A DNA stretch of 34,153 bases from Microbulbifer mangrovi (GTDB lineage Bacteria > Pseudomonadota > Gammaproteobacteria > Pseudomonadales > Cellvibrionaceae), in the NCBI RefSeq assembly GCF_002009015.1, contig NZ_LZDE01000313.1:1-34153 (forward strand), in the 5' to 3' direction. A model generated the notes under the pieces. It was given only the letters and a program-made list of their open reading frames with translations, was not told the DNA's origin and did no database searches. Position numbers and translations under genes: made by a program. Positions 24,971 through 33,352 of the stretch are shown piece after piece. How positions within the stretch are numbered: the first letter of the stretch is position 1; each line of letters begins with the position of its first letter.

Positions 24971-26614
24971 ATGGCAAAACAAGTCATTAAAGTGCCTGAT
25001 CTCGGCGGCGCCGATCAGGTAGATGTAATTGAAATCGCCGTTGCCGTGGGTGACACGGTGGCGGAAGAGGATGCGCTGATCGTTGTGGAAGGCGACAAAG
25101 CCTCCATGGACGTTCCCGCACCGGTTGCCGGCAAGATCCTGAGCATCTCCGTGAAGGAAGGTGACAAGGTCTCCGAAGGTGACGTCATCGGTGAAATGGA
25201 AACCGAAGCTGGCGGTGAGGCTGCAGAAGAAGCGGCACCGGCCCCGGCGGAAGAATCCGCACCGGCGCCCGCCGCAGAAGAGGCGCCTGCACCGGCGCCT
25301 GCTGCTGCAGGTGAAGAGAAGGAAGAGGAAATCAAGGTCCCGGACCTCGGCGGTGCCGATGCGGTGGATGTGATTGAAATCTCCGTTTCCGCTGGCGACA
25401 GTGTGGAAGAGGGCGATGCACTGATCGTGGTGGAAGGCGACAAGGCCTCCATGGACGTGCCGTCTTCCGCATCCGGCACCATTGTTTCCATCTCCGTTAA
25501 GGAAGGCGACAAGGTATCCACCGGCGACGTGATCGGCGTGATCAAAACCCTGTCCGGCGGCGGCGCTGCACCGGCACCGGCTGCTGCAGCACCTGCGCCT
25601 GCTCCGGCGGCAGCGCCGGCACCGGCCGCTTCTGCCTCACAAGAGCCCCCGGCTGCTCCACAGAAAGATCCGCACGTGGAGCGCGATCACACCCCGTCTG
25701 CCGAAGTTTACGCCGGCCCGGCCGTGCGCAAGCTGGCCCGTGAGCTGGGCGTGACCCTGAACAAGGTCAAGCCCACTGGTCCGCGCGGTCGTGTGACCAA
25801 AGACGACCTGCACGCCTACATCAAGGAGCAGGTGAAGAAGGCCGAGAGCGGCGCCGTAAGTGGCGTTGGTGGCAACATTGGCATTGCGCCGATGCCGGAA
25901 ATCGATTTCAGCCAGTTCGGCCCGGTGACTACCGAGCCGATGAGCAAGATCCACAAGCTCACCGCGGCCAATATGTCGCGCAACTGGTTGAACGTGCCCC
26001 ACGTTACCCAGTTCGACGACGCGGACATCACTGAGCTGGAAGATTTCCGCAAGGCGATGAAGGCGGAAGCCGAGAAGCGTGGCGTGAAACTCACTCCGGT
26101 ACCCTTCCTGCTGAAAGCCGCTGCTGCGGCCTTGCGCGAAGTGCCGAGCTTCAACGTTTCCCTGCACAACGATGGCGAGCACATCGTCAAGAAGGACTAC
26201 GTGCACATCGGCATGGCGGTAGATACCCCCAAAGGCCTGATGGTCCCGGTCATTCGCGATGTGGACAAGAAAGGCCTGTACGAGCTGGCAGAGGAAGCGA
26301 CCGCCATGGCGATCGCTGCCCGCGACGGTAAGCTGAAGCCCCGTGATATGCAGGGTGCCTGCTTCACGATCTCCAGCCTCGGTGCCATCGGTGGCACCGG
26401 CTTTACGCCGATCGTAAACGCCCCGGAAGTGGGTATCCTGGGTGTTTCCAAGCTGGCAATACGTCCGGAATGGAACGGTAAGGAATTTGTACCGCGCAAG
26501 ATGTTGCCGCTGGCACTGTCTTACGATCACCGCGCCGTTAACGGCGGTGATGCGGGTCGCTTCCTGACCTACCTGGCAGATGTGCTGGCCGACGTGCGCC
26601 GACTGCTGCTGTAA
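24971..26614 (+). CDS. aceF: Pyruvate dehydrogenase E2, dihydrolipoyllysine acetyltransferase with two lipoyl domains
   Basis: The 547-residue protein has two N-terminal lipoyl domains with lipoylated lysines in EGDKASMDVP at K43 and K158. They are separated by Ala/Pro-rich flexible linkers (about 85-118 and 199-232). A peripheral-subunit-binding domain follows (about 245-285, AGPAVRKLARELGV...TGPRGRVTKDDL), then the catalytic core with the active site SYDHRAVNGGDAGRF (H520, D527). It transfers acetyl groups to CoA and forms the core of the complex. E. coli AceF has three lipoyl domains; two is common in other gammaproteobacteria. The two lipoyl domains are nearly identical, suggesting recent duplication or gene conversion. 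Shine-Dalgarno AGGAAGG precedes ATG 24971. No lpd gene follows. Confidence 0.98.
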   Translation: MAKQVIKVPDLGGADQVDVIEIAVAVGDTVAEEDALIVVEGDKASMDVPAPVAGKILSISVKEGDKVSEGDVIGEMETEAGGEAAEEAAPAPAEESAPAPAAEEAPAPAPAAAGEEKEEEIKVPDLGGADAVDVIEISVSAGDSVEEGDALIVVEGDKASMDVPSSASGTIVSISVKEGDKVSTGDVIGVIKTLSGGGAAPAPAAAAPAPAPAAAPAPAASASQEPPAAPQKDPHVERDHTPSAEVYAGPAVRKLARELGVTLNKVKPTGPRGRVTKDDLHAYIKEQVKKAESGAVSGVGGNIGIAPMPEIDFSQFGPVTTEPMSKIHKLTAANMSRNWLNVPHVTQFDDADITELEDFRKAMKAEAEKRGVKLTPVPFLLKAAAAALREVPSFNVSLHNDGEHIVKKDYVHIGMAVDTPKGLMVPVIRDVDKKGLYELAEEATAMAIAARDGKLKPRDMQGACFTISSLGAIGGTGFTPIVNAPEVGILGVSKLAIRPEWNGKEFVPRKMLPLALSYDHRAVNGGDAGRFLTYLADVLADVRRLLL

Positions 26615-26923
26615 TCTGCGGATTATCGGCGTCATCTAAAAGCGCCAGCGGGGTTTCCCGCTGGCGCTTTTTTTTGCGCTAGATTCTTGCGCCCGATTCG
26701 CTACAGGCTTCACGGTTTTATGGGGGAGAATGCGTCGCCAGCCGGGCTTTGGCGTGAAAATTACGGCAGCGTTGATTACTGCGCATTTAATTCTGGTTAA
26801 AACGTGATCAACGTCGTCGAACACTTCCTGCGCGCTAAACTGAAAATATCAGTGAGTAAATACCGGAAGATGGAATTTTCCGGTGGTGGTCGGGCAGTTA
26901 GCAATTTGCGAGGTAGTCGAGCC
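26615..26923. other. Gap between aceF and the small lipoprotein cluster
   Basis: The 309 bases contain the aceEF terminator, then an AT-richer stretch that presumably carries the promoter of the lipoprotein cluster. A small inverted repeat CCGGAA/TTCCGG (26863-26883) lies about 40 bases before the first ATG. No gene is supported here: an in-frame extension upstream of 26924 has no Shine-Dalgarno or lipoprotein signal. Confidence 0.5.
26641..26674 (+). terminator. Intrinsic terminator of aceEF
   Basis: AGCGCCAGCGGG (26641-26652), a four-base loop, and CCCGCTGGCGCT (26657-26668) form a 12-pair GC-rich hairpin followed at once by a run of eight T. It lies 26 bases after the aceF stop. The A residues on its left would also allow leftward termination. 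Confidence 0.97.
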
Positions 26924-27193
26924 ATGAACCGCACAGGGATCGCCGCAGTGGCAATAGGAGCCACGCTGTGTATACAGGGTTGTATCTTCGTACCCTACGA
27001 GAACGAAAACAGTTACGATCCATTTTTCTTCAACCCCGATGACAAAACCCAGAGTGCAGACTTTGTCGAAGTGGGAAATTATCTGCCCAATGCGTCGGTG
27101 CCACCGGCGGCCAGCCGCCAGTGCTCGATGGACGGAGACGGGAATCGAGTGGGTTCGGCCTGCTGGTTTTTCCCGGTGATGCGCGTCTACTGA
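26924..27193 (+). CDS. Small lipoprotein, first of a three-gene cluster
   Basis: An 89-residue protein from ATG 26924 (GAGG upstream). The lipobox is CIQG-C with the lipidated cysteine at residue 20 and Ile after it, so outer-membrane location is expected. The mature chain has an acidic, aromatic-rich segment (ENENSYDPFFFNPDD) and ends with two cysteines, C67 and C80, spaced C-x12-C, with Trp after the second. That spacing equals the first half of the four-cysteine module in the two genes downstream. No family recognised. An upstream in-frame start (26804) is rejected because it would bury the signal peptide. Next gene after 56 bases. Confidence 0.82.
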   Translation: MNRTGIAAVAIGATLCIQGCIFVPYENENSYDPFFFNPDDKTQSADFVEVGNYLPNASVPPAASRQCSMDGDGNRVGSACWFFPVMRVY

Positions 27194-27249
27194 TGCGCAT
27201 CCCTACCGCCGGTTGAACCGGCAATTGAAGTGATTGTTAAGGAGGCTTC

Positions 27250-27510
27250 ATGCGCAAACGAGTGACGATTTTTTCCCTGATGGCGGCGGCTACGCTGTTG
27301 TCCGCCTGTGGTACCAGCAGTGTGCGCGATCAAGTGGTCTACCCTAACAGTGCACCTATCCCCCGTGCACCGGCACATGCCGAGCAGAAAACCAACTATG
27401 ACGGCTGTCCCGGCGATGCGGAAGAGCTGGCGCCAGGTTCCATCTGTCCGGCTACTGCCCAGTGTTATGAAATTTCCGGCGGGCGCCGTTGCATCGTCTA
27501 CGAAAAGTAA
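27250..27510 (+). CDS. Small cysteine-rich lipoprotein, second of the cluster
   Basis: An 86-residue protein with a strong Shine-Dalgarno (AAGGAGG) and lipobox LLSA-C (Cys20, then Gly). After a Pro/Ala-rich linker, residues 53-81 carry four cysteines in the order C53-x12-C66-x5-C72-x8-C81, with Tyr after the third and GGRRC at the end. The same spacing occurs once exactly and once nearly exactly in the next protein. In the periplasm the four cysteines would be expected to form two disulfides, making a small knotted domain tethered to the outer membrane. No known family; function unknown. Confidence 0.85.
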   Translation: MRKRVTIFSLMAAATLLSACGTSSVRDQVVYPNSAPIPRAPAHAEQKTNYDGCPGDAEELAPGSICPATAQCYEISGGRRCIVYEK

Positions 27511-27570
27511 TTTCTAAAAGTCGGGGCTGCGGGTAGGGAAACCCGAAAATTCTGTCACAGAGGACGTGAT

Positions 27571-27966
27571 ATGAAACTGCGCCTGTTTTGCTTGTTGTTG
27601 ACCGCAACGTCCGTTGGCTGTGCGAACAGTGGCGGCGAACTCGAGAACGCCGCAGCCCTGGACGGCTTCTGGTGTGATCTTACTGGTACACCAGCGACCT
27701 ATTACCAGCGTCCAATGCCGGCAAACCTGATGCCTGCCTACCCGCGTAACTGTTTTGCCGGTGATACCCAGGTGCCTACCGCCAGCACTTGCCTGGTGGA
27801 CGATGCCGTCTGCTATCAGCTGGATACCGGTGCCTGGTGTACCGCTGGCCGCGCACCGCAGTGTCCTGCCGGGGCCGCTCCAATGGCAATGGATGCCCCT
27901 TGCCCGGAGGGTGGCAAGTGCTGGCTTTATAGTGAAGGGCTGCGCTGTCACGCCGTTGACGTCTGA
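27571..27966 (+). CDS. Cysteine-rich lipoprotein with two copies of the four-cysteine module, third of the cluster
   Basis: A 131-residue protein; lipobox SVG-C with Cys17 followed by Ala. It has eleven cysteines. Residues 61-90 are C-x12-C-x6-C-x8-C and residues 98-126 are C-x12-C-x5-C-x8-C, the second copy matching the single module of the gene before it (CP at the start, CP at the second Cys, aromatic after the third, G-x-R-C at the end). An earlier segment (FWCDLTGTPATYY) contributes one more cysteine. The repeated module, absent from the housekeeping genes here, points to duplication within a small surface or periplasmic protein family. It ends 56 bases before the convergent kinase gene, with no clear terminator between. 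Confidence 0.87.
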   Translation: MKLRLFCLLLTATSVGCANSGGELENAAALDGFWCDLTGTPATYYQRPMPANLMPAYPRNCFAGDTQVPTASTCLVDDAVCYQLDTGAWCTAGRAPQCPAGAAPMAMDAPCPEGGKCWLYSEGLRCHAVDV

Positions 27967-28022
27967 GCCGGGTACCGTCTGTCCTGATGCGACAATCGCT
28001 CTTAGTGTGGTGCTGCTTTCCC

Positions 28023-29339
28023 CTAGACGGTTGCGGGCCAGGGTAGCCACAGGCTGACCTGAAGCCCACCACCGGTTCGATTGTGCAGTCGAATCTGCCC
28101 GCCGTGGGCGTCGGCAATTTCCCGGCATAGCGCCAGGCCCAGTCCAACCCCCTGGGGCTTGGTGGAGTAAAAGGGCAGTAGTGCCTGTTGCAATACCTTG
28201 TCGCTCATGCCGCAACCCCTGTCCGAAATTGTAAGCAACTGGCCGTGTGCATCGCTCTCAATACGCAGGCTGATATCTTGTTCGGGGCTGCCCGATTCGC
28301 CGGCGTTTTTGAGTAGGTTCAGCAGGGCCTGTTCAATTTGCGCGGGATCGAAATAGCCGGGGCGTGTTGGGAGTTCTCCCTGCAAGGTGAAGGGGTGCAG
28401 CGGTTGTATCCTGTTCACCAGCTTTCTCCAGGGCACCTCTTCGGCGGCAGGTGGCGGTAATTTTGCAAACCGTGCATAGCCCTGGGTGAATTCGGTGAGG
28501 TGACGGCAGCGATCTGCGATGACATCGAATACGCCCGCTAATTGTGTGGAAGCTAATTTTTCCGATAACAATTTACCGCTGTGCGCCATGGAAGAAATGG
28601 GTGCCAGGGAGTTGTTCAGTTCATGGCTGATCAGGCGGATAACCTTTTTCCACACCTGCACTTCTGCCCGGGTGAGTTCCCGGGTCATTTCCCGCAGCAG
28701 GATCAATCGGTGCTTGTGCGAGTTAAGAACGAAGGTACTGTTGCTGATATGCAGGGTGTGGTTGTCTTCGCCGTCGAGATAGCTGGTGAGACCGTCCTGT
28801 TTTTTCTCAATGGCCAGTGCCAGCTCCTGCGGGCAATGGGACAATATCTGTTGCAGCAGATGCCCCTGCAGGGGTTTGCCACCGTTTATCAGGTGGCGCG
28901 CGCTGGTGTTGGCATAGATGATGTGATCGCTGTGATCGATCAGTAGCAGCGCCAGCGGAGAGCTCTGGATAACGGTATCGAGCAGCAGTTCCCGCTGGTG
29001 GATATGCGCCCGTTCCCGCCGCAGGATTTCTCCCACCTCGTTATACAGCGACGCCAGCTCGCCGAGCTGGTCGTTGCGGTCGAGTGCCAGGGAGATGGAA
29101 AAGTCTCCATCGCGAAAATTCAGCAGTCCGCCTTCCAGGCTAGTAAGCGCCCGGTTCAGCTTGCGTGTTAGTGGGCGAATCAGGATAAGCGCGCAGACCA
29201 CAGCCAGCAGCAGGCCACCGCTCCATGCCAGCAGTGGGTCGGCGCCGAGCTTCTGCAGCAGGAATGGAAGTGCGGTGCCAACAACCACCGCGGCCATTAC
29301 GACAGCGAAGATTCTGCCTTCTATGGATGGGGGGGGCAT
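28023..29339 (-). CDS. Sensor histidine kinase, NtrY-like (HAMP-PAS-HisKA-HATPase)
   Basis: The 438-residue kinase has two membrane helices (about 10-28 and 36-54) with almost no periplasmic loop, so it probably senses within the membrane or cytoplasm. A HAMP segment (about 55-108), a PAS domain (about 118-215; SSPLALLLIDHSDHIIYAN), the phospho-acceptor H239 in LISHELNNSLAPI, and a complete HATPase domain follow: N345 in NLLKNAGES, DRGCGM (373-378) and GVGLGLALC. Its ATG overlaps the TGA of the regulator gene by one base (TGATG), so the two are translationally coupled and form a two-component system. Placed after two permease genes, it most likely responds to the compound or stress handled by the transporter; the ligand is unknown. 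Confidence 0.95.
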   Translation of the reverse strand: MPPPSIEGRIFAVVMAAVVVGTALPFLLQKLGADPLLAWSGGLLLAVVCALILIRPLTRKLNRALTSLEGGLLNFRDGDFSISLALDRNDQLGELASLYNEVGEILRRERAHIHQRELLLDTVIQSSPLALLLIDHSDHIIYANTSARHLINGGKPLQGHLLQQILSHCPQELALAIEKKQDGLTSYLDGEDNHTLHISNSTFVLNSHKHRLILLREMTRELTRAEVQVWKKVIRLISHELNNSLAPISSMAHSGKLLSEKLASTQLAGVFDVIADRCRHLTEFTQGYARFAKLPPPAAEEVPWRKLVNRIQPLHPFTLQGELPTRPGYFDPAQIEQALLNLLKNAGESGSPEQDISLRIESDAHGQLLTISDRGCGMSDKVLQQALLPFYSTKPQGVGLGLALCREIADAHGGQIRLHNRTGGGLQVSLWLPWPATV

Positions 29340-30691
29340 CAGTAGGGAATACCGTATTTATCCAGGCGCCGGTACAGGGCCTGGCGGCTGAGGCCGAGTT
29401 CGCGGGCGGCCTGAGCGATGATGCCATTGCACTGGGCCAGAGTCTGCTCCAGCAGTTCACGGCTCGGCTCGAAACTGTGATCGGGCACTTTGTGTTGCTC
29501 TTCCTGCGGCAGCGCCAGGGTTGACTCTTCAATCGTGTCATCGCGGGTGAGCACTGCGACCCGCTGCATGACATTCTGCAGTTCTCGCACGTTGCCCGGC
29601 CAGGAGTAGCGCAGTAATTGCTGCTGGGCGGGGGCGCTCAGTTGTTTACTGCTACTGGCGAGGAAAGCGCGGGCCAGGGGCAGTATATCTTCGGGCCTGT
29701 CGCACAGGGGCGGCAACTTGAGTTCGATGACGTTGAGGCGATAGAACAGGTCCTGGCGAAAACGCCCCTCTTCAATCATCTGCTGCAGGTTGCTATTGGT
29801 GGCGCTGATCACGCGCACCCGTACTTTGCGCGTGTGGCTGCTGCCGAGGCGTTGAAATTCGCCGGTCTGCAGTACACGCAGCAGCTTGACCTGGCCGCTG
29901 GCGGAGAGCTCGCCGATTTCGTCCAGAAATAAAGTGCCGCCATCGGCGGCTTCGAAACGGCCCTGCCGGACTTTGTTCCCAGCACCGGTATAGGCGCCGG
30001 CCTCGGCGCCGAACAGTTCCGCTTCCATCAGGTCTTCCGGCAGGGCGCCGACATTGACCTTAATGTAAGGGCCGTCTTTGACGTTGGAGTTGGCCTGAAC
30101 AATATCCGCGATCTTTTCCTTGCCGGCGCCGTTGGGGCCGGTGATCAAAACGGGTACATCGGCGTGGGCGACCTGGGTGGCCATTTCCAGCAGCTTTTGC
30201 ACGCTATTGCTGCGGTAGACGATCCCTTGCAGGTCGTACTGTTGCTGCAGTTGGTCGCGGGCCTGCTGTTCGCGGCTTTTTGCCAGTCGCTGTTGTTGCT
30301 GCAGGTCATGCAGTTCCAGCAAGTTTTGGATGGTGGCGATGAGCTTGTTGTCATCCCAGGGTTTGCCGACGTAATCAGCGGCTCCCGCTTTGACGAGTTC
30401 CACGGCCATTTCCAGCTGGGTCCAGGCGGTGAGCAGGATGACAGGGATATCCGGTTGCAGCTCGCGCAGGGCAAAAAACAGGGCGCGGCCCTCTTCACCG
30501 GAGGTGGTGTCGGCGGTGAAGTTCATGTCCTGGATGACCAGGCCGATATCGGGATTTTCCCGCAGCAGCTGTAATCCTGCCTGGGGGGTAATCGCGCTCA
30601 GGGTTTGTATATCGTGCAGGGACAACAACAGGGACAGGGCAGATATGATGCTGGTGTTGTCGTCGATAATCAGGACTTTGTCCAATTTCAT
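29339..30691 (-). CDS. Sigma-54-dependent response regulator, NtrC family
   Basis: The 450-residue regulator has a receiver domain (1-125) with D10, D11, the phospho-acceptor D55, T88 and K110, then a sigma-54 AAA+ domain (about 155-380) and a Fis-type helix-turn-helix (about 424-446, [17 protein letters not shown]). The AAA+ motifs are a Walker A reading GPNGAGKE (185-192; GESGTGKE is usual), the sigma-54-contacting loop GAYTGA (232-237) and Walker [10 protein letters not shown]. It should activate sigma-54 promoters after phosphorylation by the coupled kinase. ATG 30691 is preceded by AAGGGA. Just upstream, a palindrome at 30717-30740 may be its own binding site. Confidence 0.96.
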   Translation of the reverse strand: MKLDKVLIIDDNTSIISALSLLLSLHDIQTLSAITPQAGLQLLRENPDIGLVIQDMNFTADTTSGEEGRALFFALRELQPDIPVILLTAWTQLEMAVELVKAGAADYVGKPWDDNKLIATIQNLLELHDLQQQQRLAKSREQQARDQLQQQYDLQGIVYRSNSVQKLLEMATQVAHADVPVLITGPNGAGKEKIADIVQANSNVKDGPYIKVNVGALPEDLMEAELFGAEAGAYTGAGNKVRQGRFEAADGGTLFLDEIGELSASGQVKLLRVLQTGEFQRLGSSHTRKVRVRVISATNSNLQQMIEEGRFRQDLFYRLNVIELKLPPLCDRPEDILPLARAFLASSSKQLSAPAQQQLLRYSWPGNVRELQNVMQRVAVLTRDDTIEESTLALPQEEQHKVPDHSFEPSRELLEQTLAQCNGIIAQAARELGLSRQALYRRLDKYGIPY

Positions 30692-30716
30692 GTCCCTTGT
30701 AATCTAGATTCGTGGC

Positions 30717-30740
30717 GGTCCTGCTACCGGCAGCAGGACC
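30717..30740. promoter_or_regulatory. Palindrome between the permease and regulator genes, candidate regulator site
   Basis: GGTCCTGCT (30717-30725), spacer accggc, AGCAGGACC (30732-30740) is a nine-pair inverted repeat in the 81-base gap before the regulator gene. The segment GTGGCGGTCCTGCTACCG (30712-30729) recurs with two mismatches at 34108-34125, upstream of the ABC ATPase gene. It may be a binding site for the sigma-54 regulator or an mRNA hairpin separating the transporter and regulator parts of the operon. Confidence 0.5.
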
Positions 30741-30772
30741 TTCCCATCGAGTAACCAACTTCGTTGCTGTTT

Positions 30773-31981
30773 CTACACGCTTCTTGTCGCCATCGCCGGC
30801 GAAATATTCGCAGCGCGCATGGCGGGCATCAGCGCCGCTGCAAGACTGACGGTGAGCAGTAGTATCGCACACACGGCAAGCATGGACAGTGGCAGGGCCG
30901 GTTGGGAAAACTCGCTCACCATCAGCTGGTTGATAATCAGTGCACCAGCGGTACCCAGTACCAGCCCGGTGCCCGCGATGATGGAGTTTTCCACCAGGAA
31001 GTAGCGACTGATATTGGCCCGGGTGGCGCCGAGCGCACGGCGTACACCAATCTGTTTCGCACGCTGGTTGATCCAGAAAATGGTGAGGCCGACGATACCC
31101 AGGGCAACGATAAATGTCAGCAGGGTCATCACCGCAGATAGTACCTTGACCATGATGTTGTCACTCACCTGTGTGGAGGTGAGGTTTTCGGCAAGGGTCT
31201 CCAGGTGGATGACACGCTGCGGGTCGCGCTCTGCGAGCTTGTCTTCCAGTTGTTTGAAAATGGCATCGCGCTGGCCGGGTTCCGTGCGAACCAGGTAGCG
31301 TTTGTGATTGCCTTCTACCAGCAATGGATGGAATACCACATTGCCGGCCAGAGACCAGCTGGGCCATGCGCCCAAGTGGCGTTCCACAATGCCGATGATC
31401 TCCATGGGATTGTCTTTACTGCCGTGATACAGGAATTTACCTAGGGCGTCACCCTCGGGGAAGGCTGCATCGGCGAACTGCTGGGTAACAATAATGACAC
31501 TGCCGATGAAGCTTTCGTTTGAGCCGATCACGTGCATTTCGTCGTCGCGGAAGTTGCGTCCGGCGATCAGGTTCAAACCGAGTGTGTTGATGAAGTGCGG
31601 ATCGGTCTGGTAGTAGTTGCCGTCTATGTCGCCGATCTGGGCGTTGGGTTCCAGGTAGAAACTACTGGCGGAACCCGAGCCGGATACCGGGATCTGGTTG
31701 GTTACCGAGGCATCCACCACACCGGGCATCGAGCGCATCATGTCCAGATCGGCGCGCACGGCGCCCGCCATGTCGTAATCCTTGGGCACGGGCATAAAGG
31801 TGATGGCAATGATGTTATCCACATCCATGCCGGTCGGGCGCGCCATACTGGTGAGGCGGTCTTGTACGATAGCGGTGGCATTGCTGACGATGGCCAGGGT
31901 GAGGGCCAGCTGTAGTGCAATCAGCAGTGCCGAGACTTTGTTGCGCCAGAGGGCAGACAACATGGGCTTCAGTTCAAACAT
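30773..31981 (-). CDS. ABC transporter permease, FtsX/MacB family (second permease)
   Basis: The 402-residue protein has the MacB-type topology: one N-terminal helix (about 18-38), a large periplasmic domain (about 40-275), and three C-terminal helices. Between them lies the FtsX-family cytoplasmic coupling segment GVRRALGATRANISRYF. Such permeases do not carry substrate through a channel; they move a periplasmic domain to drive an envelope partner. GAGAGGA precedes ATG 31981. The gene is separated from the first permease by 18 bases and followed by the two-component genes. It resembles its neighbour in layout but not closely in sequence, consistent with a heterodimeric transporter. Confidence 0.93.
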   Translation of the reverse strand: MFELKPMLSALWRNKVSALLIALQLALTLAIVSNATAIVQDRLTSMARPTGMDVDNIIAITFMPVPKDYDMAGAVRADLDMMRSMPGVVDASVTNQIPVSGSGSASSFYLEPNAQIGDIDGNYYQTDPHFINTLGLNLIAGRNFRDDEMHVIGSNESFIGSVIIVTQQFADAAFPEGDALGKFLYHGSKDNPMEIIGIVERHLGAWPSWSLAGNVVFHPLLVEGNHKRYLVRTEPGQRDAIFKQLEDKLAERDPQRVIHLETLAENLTSTQVSDNIMVKVLSAVMTLLTFIVALGIVGLTIFWINQRAKQIGVRRALGATRANISRYFLVENSIIAGTGLVLGTAGALIINQLMVSEFSQPALPLSMLAVCAILLLTVSLAAALMPAMRAANISPAMATRSV

Positions 31982-31999
31982 GGTTGTTTCCTCTCCGGC

Positions 32000-33328
32000 T
32001 CACTGGGTCTTCAAGTAGATCGATGGGTTTGTGCGGCTGATACGCCACGCCGGGTACAGACCTGCGAGCAGGCTGGCGAGAATGGCGAGGCCTACGGCAG
32101 CGAGCATCATTAGCCAGTCCATGGAGGCGATCTGGTCGATCTGGCCCATCGATAGCATGCGGATACCAGACAGGCCCAACAGCGCGAAGCCGATGCCGAT
32201 CAATCCGCCCAGCACGCCGATACAGCTACTTTCGATCAGGTGCTGAATAAAAATGGCATTGCGGCTGGCGCCCAGTGCACGGCGAACCCCGGCTTCGGGC
32301 GCTTTGCGCAGGAATTTGGCCAGTAGCAGTGCCACGGCGTTTACCACGCACACCAGCAGGAAGGCGAGGGAAGCCCATCCCAGCACGCGATTGTCGTCGC
32401 GCAGAACTTCATTCAAAACCAGCCACTCTGACGGGTGGGTGAGGGCGAACTTGAGCGGGCGCTGGAATCGGCCCTGCTCTTTCTGCTGGCGAATGTAGCC
32501 GGAGAGTAAGTTTTCGTATTCCTGTTTTTGTGTGTCGTTGTCGAGTTCTACCCAGAACTGGATCCACACGCTTTCGCTGAGCAGGTGTCCTTCGTAACCC
32601 TGGATACCGGAGTCCGGGCTGTTCCAGCCGTTGGTATTACCCCAGCTGTAGATTTCGAACTTGCGGTGTAATCCGAACGGAATATAGATTTCTTCCGAGT
32701 CGCTGAACGGGCTATTGTTCAGGTCGTACACTTTGGGCGATGGGTTCCAGTAATCGATGACACCGGCAACCGTGAAGGGCTCTCCGTTCAGTTCAACGGT
32801 CTTGCCGACACTGTTTTCACCACCGAAAAGCTTTTCGTTAATGGCCTTGCTCAGGACAACGGTTTGTACCGGAGCAGTATCTGCATCCTTGTTCCAGATA
32901 TTGCCGTACAACATGGGCACGTCGAACATCGGGAAGAAGTCGCGGGTGGTGACCCGGGTCTCGGCGACAAATGGTCGCACTTCCGAATCTTCCATAGTGA
33001 CGGTGAAACCGAAGCGGTGCATGGCCACCTGTCGTGTGGGGATGTCTGAGCGCAGCAGGGCTTCTGCATCCCGGTAGGTGAGCTGCCACGGCATTTCATT
33101 GCCTCTGCCGCCGCGGTTGTATGCGTCGTTCGGGTCCCAGCTATCCAGCTGTACTGCATAGAGCACGTCGTCCTTATGGGCCAGTGCGTTCTGGGACATC
33201 ATGTAGTTGAGCGTGAGTACGGTCATGGATGCGCCGACGCCCACGGCGATAGCGGCAATCATGAGCGCGCTCAATATGGGGGTGCCCCGCAGGCTGCGCA
33301 TGGCGAGGCTGATGTAGTAACCGATCAT
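32000..33328 (-). CDS. ABC transporter permease, FtsX/MacB family (first permease)
   Basis: The 442-residue protein has the same topology as its neighbour: a first helix (about 18-40), a periplasmic domain of about 280 residues, then three helices around the coupling motif GVRRALGASRNAIFIQHLIESS, ending with GLYPAWRISRTNPSIYLKTQ. The long periplasmic domain contains segments typical of the MacB periplasmic core (DFFPMFDVPMLYG; ENSVGKTVELNGEPFTVAGVI). Shine-Dalgarno AAAGGA precedes ATG 33328. It lies 24 bases after the ATPase gene and 18 before the second permease. The likely function is ATP-driven export or extraction of a peptide, lipid or antimicrobial across the envelope; the substrate is unknown. 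Confidence 0.94.
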   Translation of the reverse strand: MIGYYISLAMRSLRGTPILSALMIAAIAVGVGASMTVLTLNYMMSQNALAHKDDVLYAVQLDSWDPNDAYNRGGRGNEMPWQLTYRDAEALLRSDIPTRQVAMHRFGFTVTMEDSEVRPFVAETRVTTRDFFPMFDVPMLYGNIWNKDADTAPVQTVVLSKAINEKLFGGENSVGKTVELNGEPFTVAGVIDYWNPSPKVYDLNNSPFSDSEEIYIPFGLHRKFEIYSWGNTNGWNSPDSGIQGYEGHLLSESVWIQFWVELDNDTQKQEYENLLSGYIRQQKEQGRFQRPLKFALTHPSEWLVLNEVLRDDNRVLGWASLAFLLVCVVNAVALLLAKFLRKAPEAGVRRALGASRNAIFIQHLIESSCIGVLGGLIGIGFALLGLSGIRMLSMGQIDQIASMDWLMMLAAVGLAILASLLAGLYPAWRISRTNPSIYLKTQ

Positions 33329-33352
33329 TGCGGTGTCCTTTTCTTTTCCAGC

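Noticed and set aside
22214-24982. A 922-codon open frame on the minus strand opposite aceE
   Set aside because: It is antisense to a certain aceE gene. Its translation is rich in His, Val, Gly and Arg with no recognisable domain, as expected for the complement of a high-GC gene with strong codon bias.
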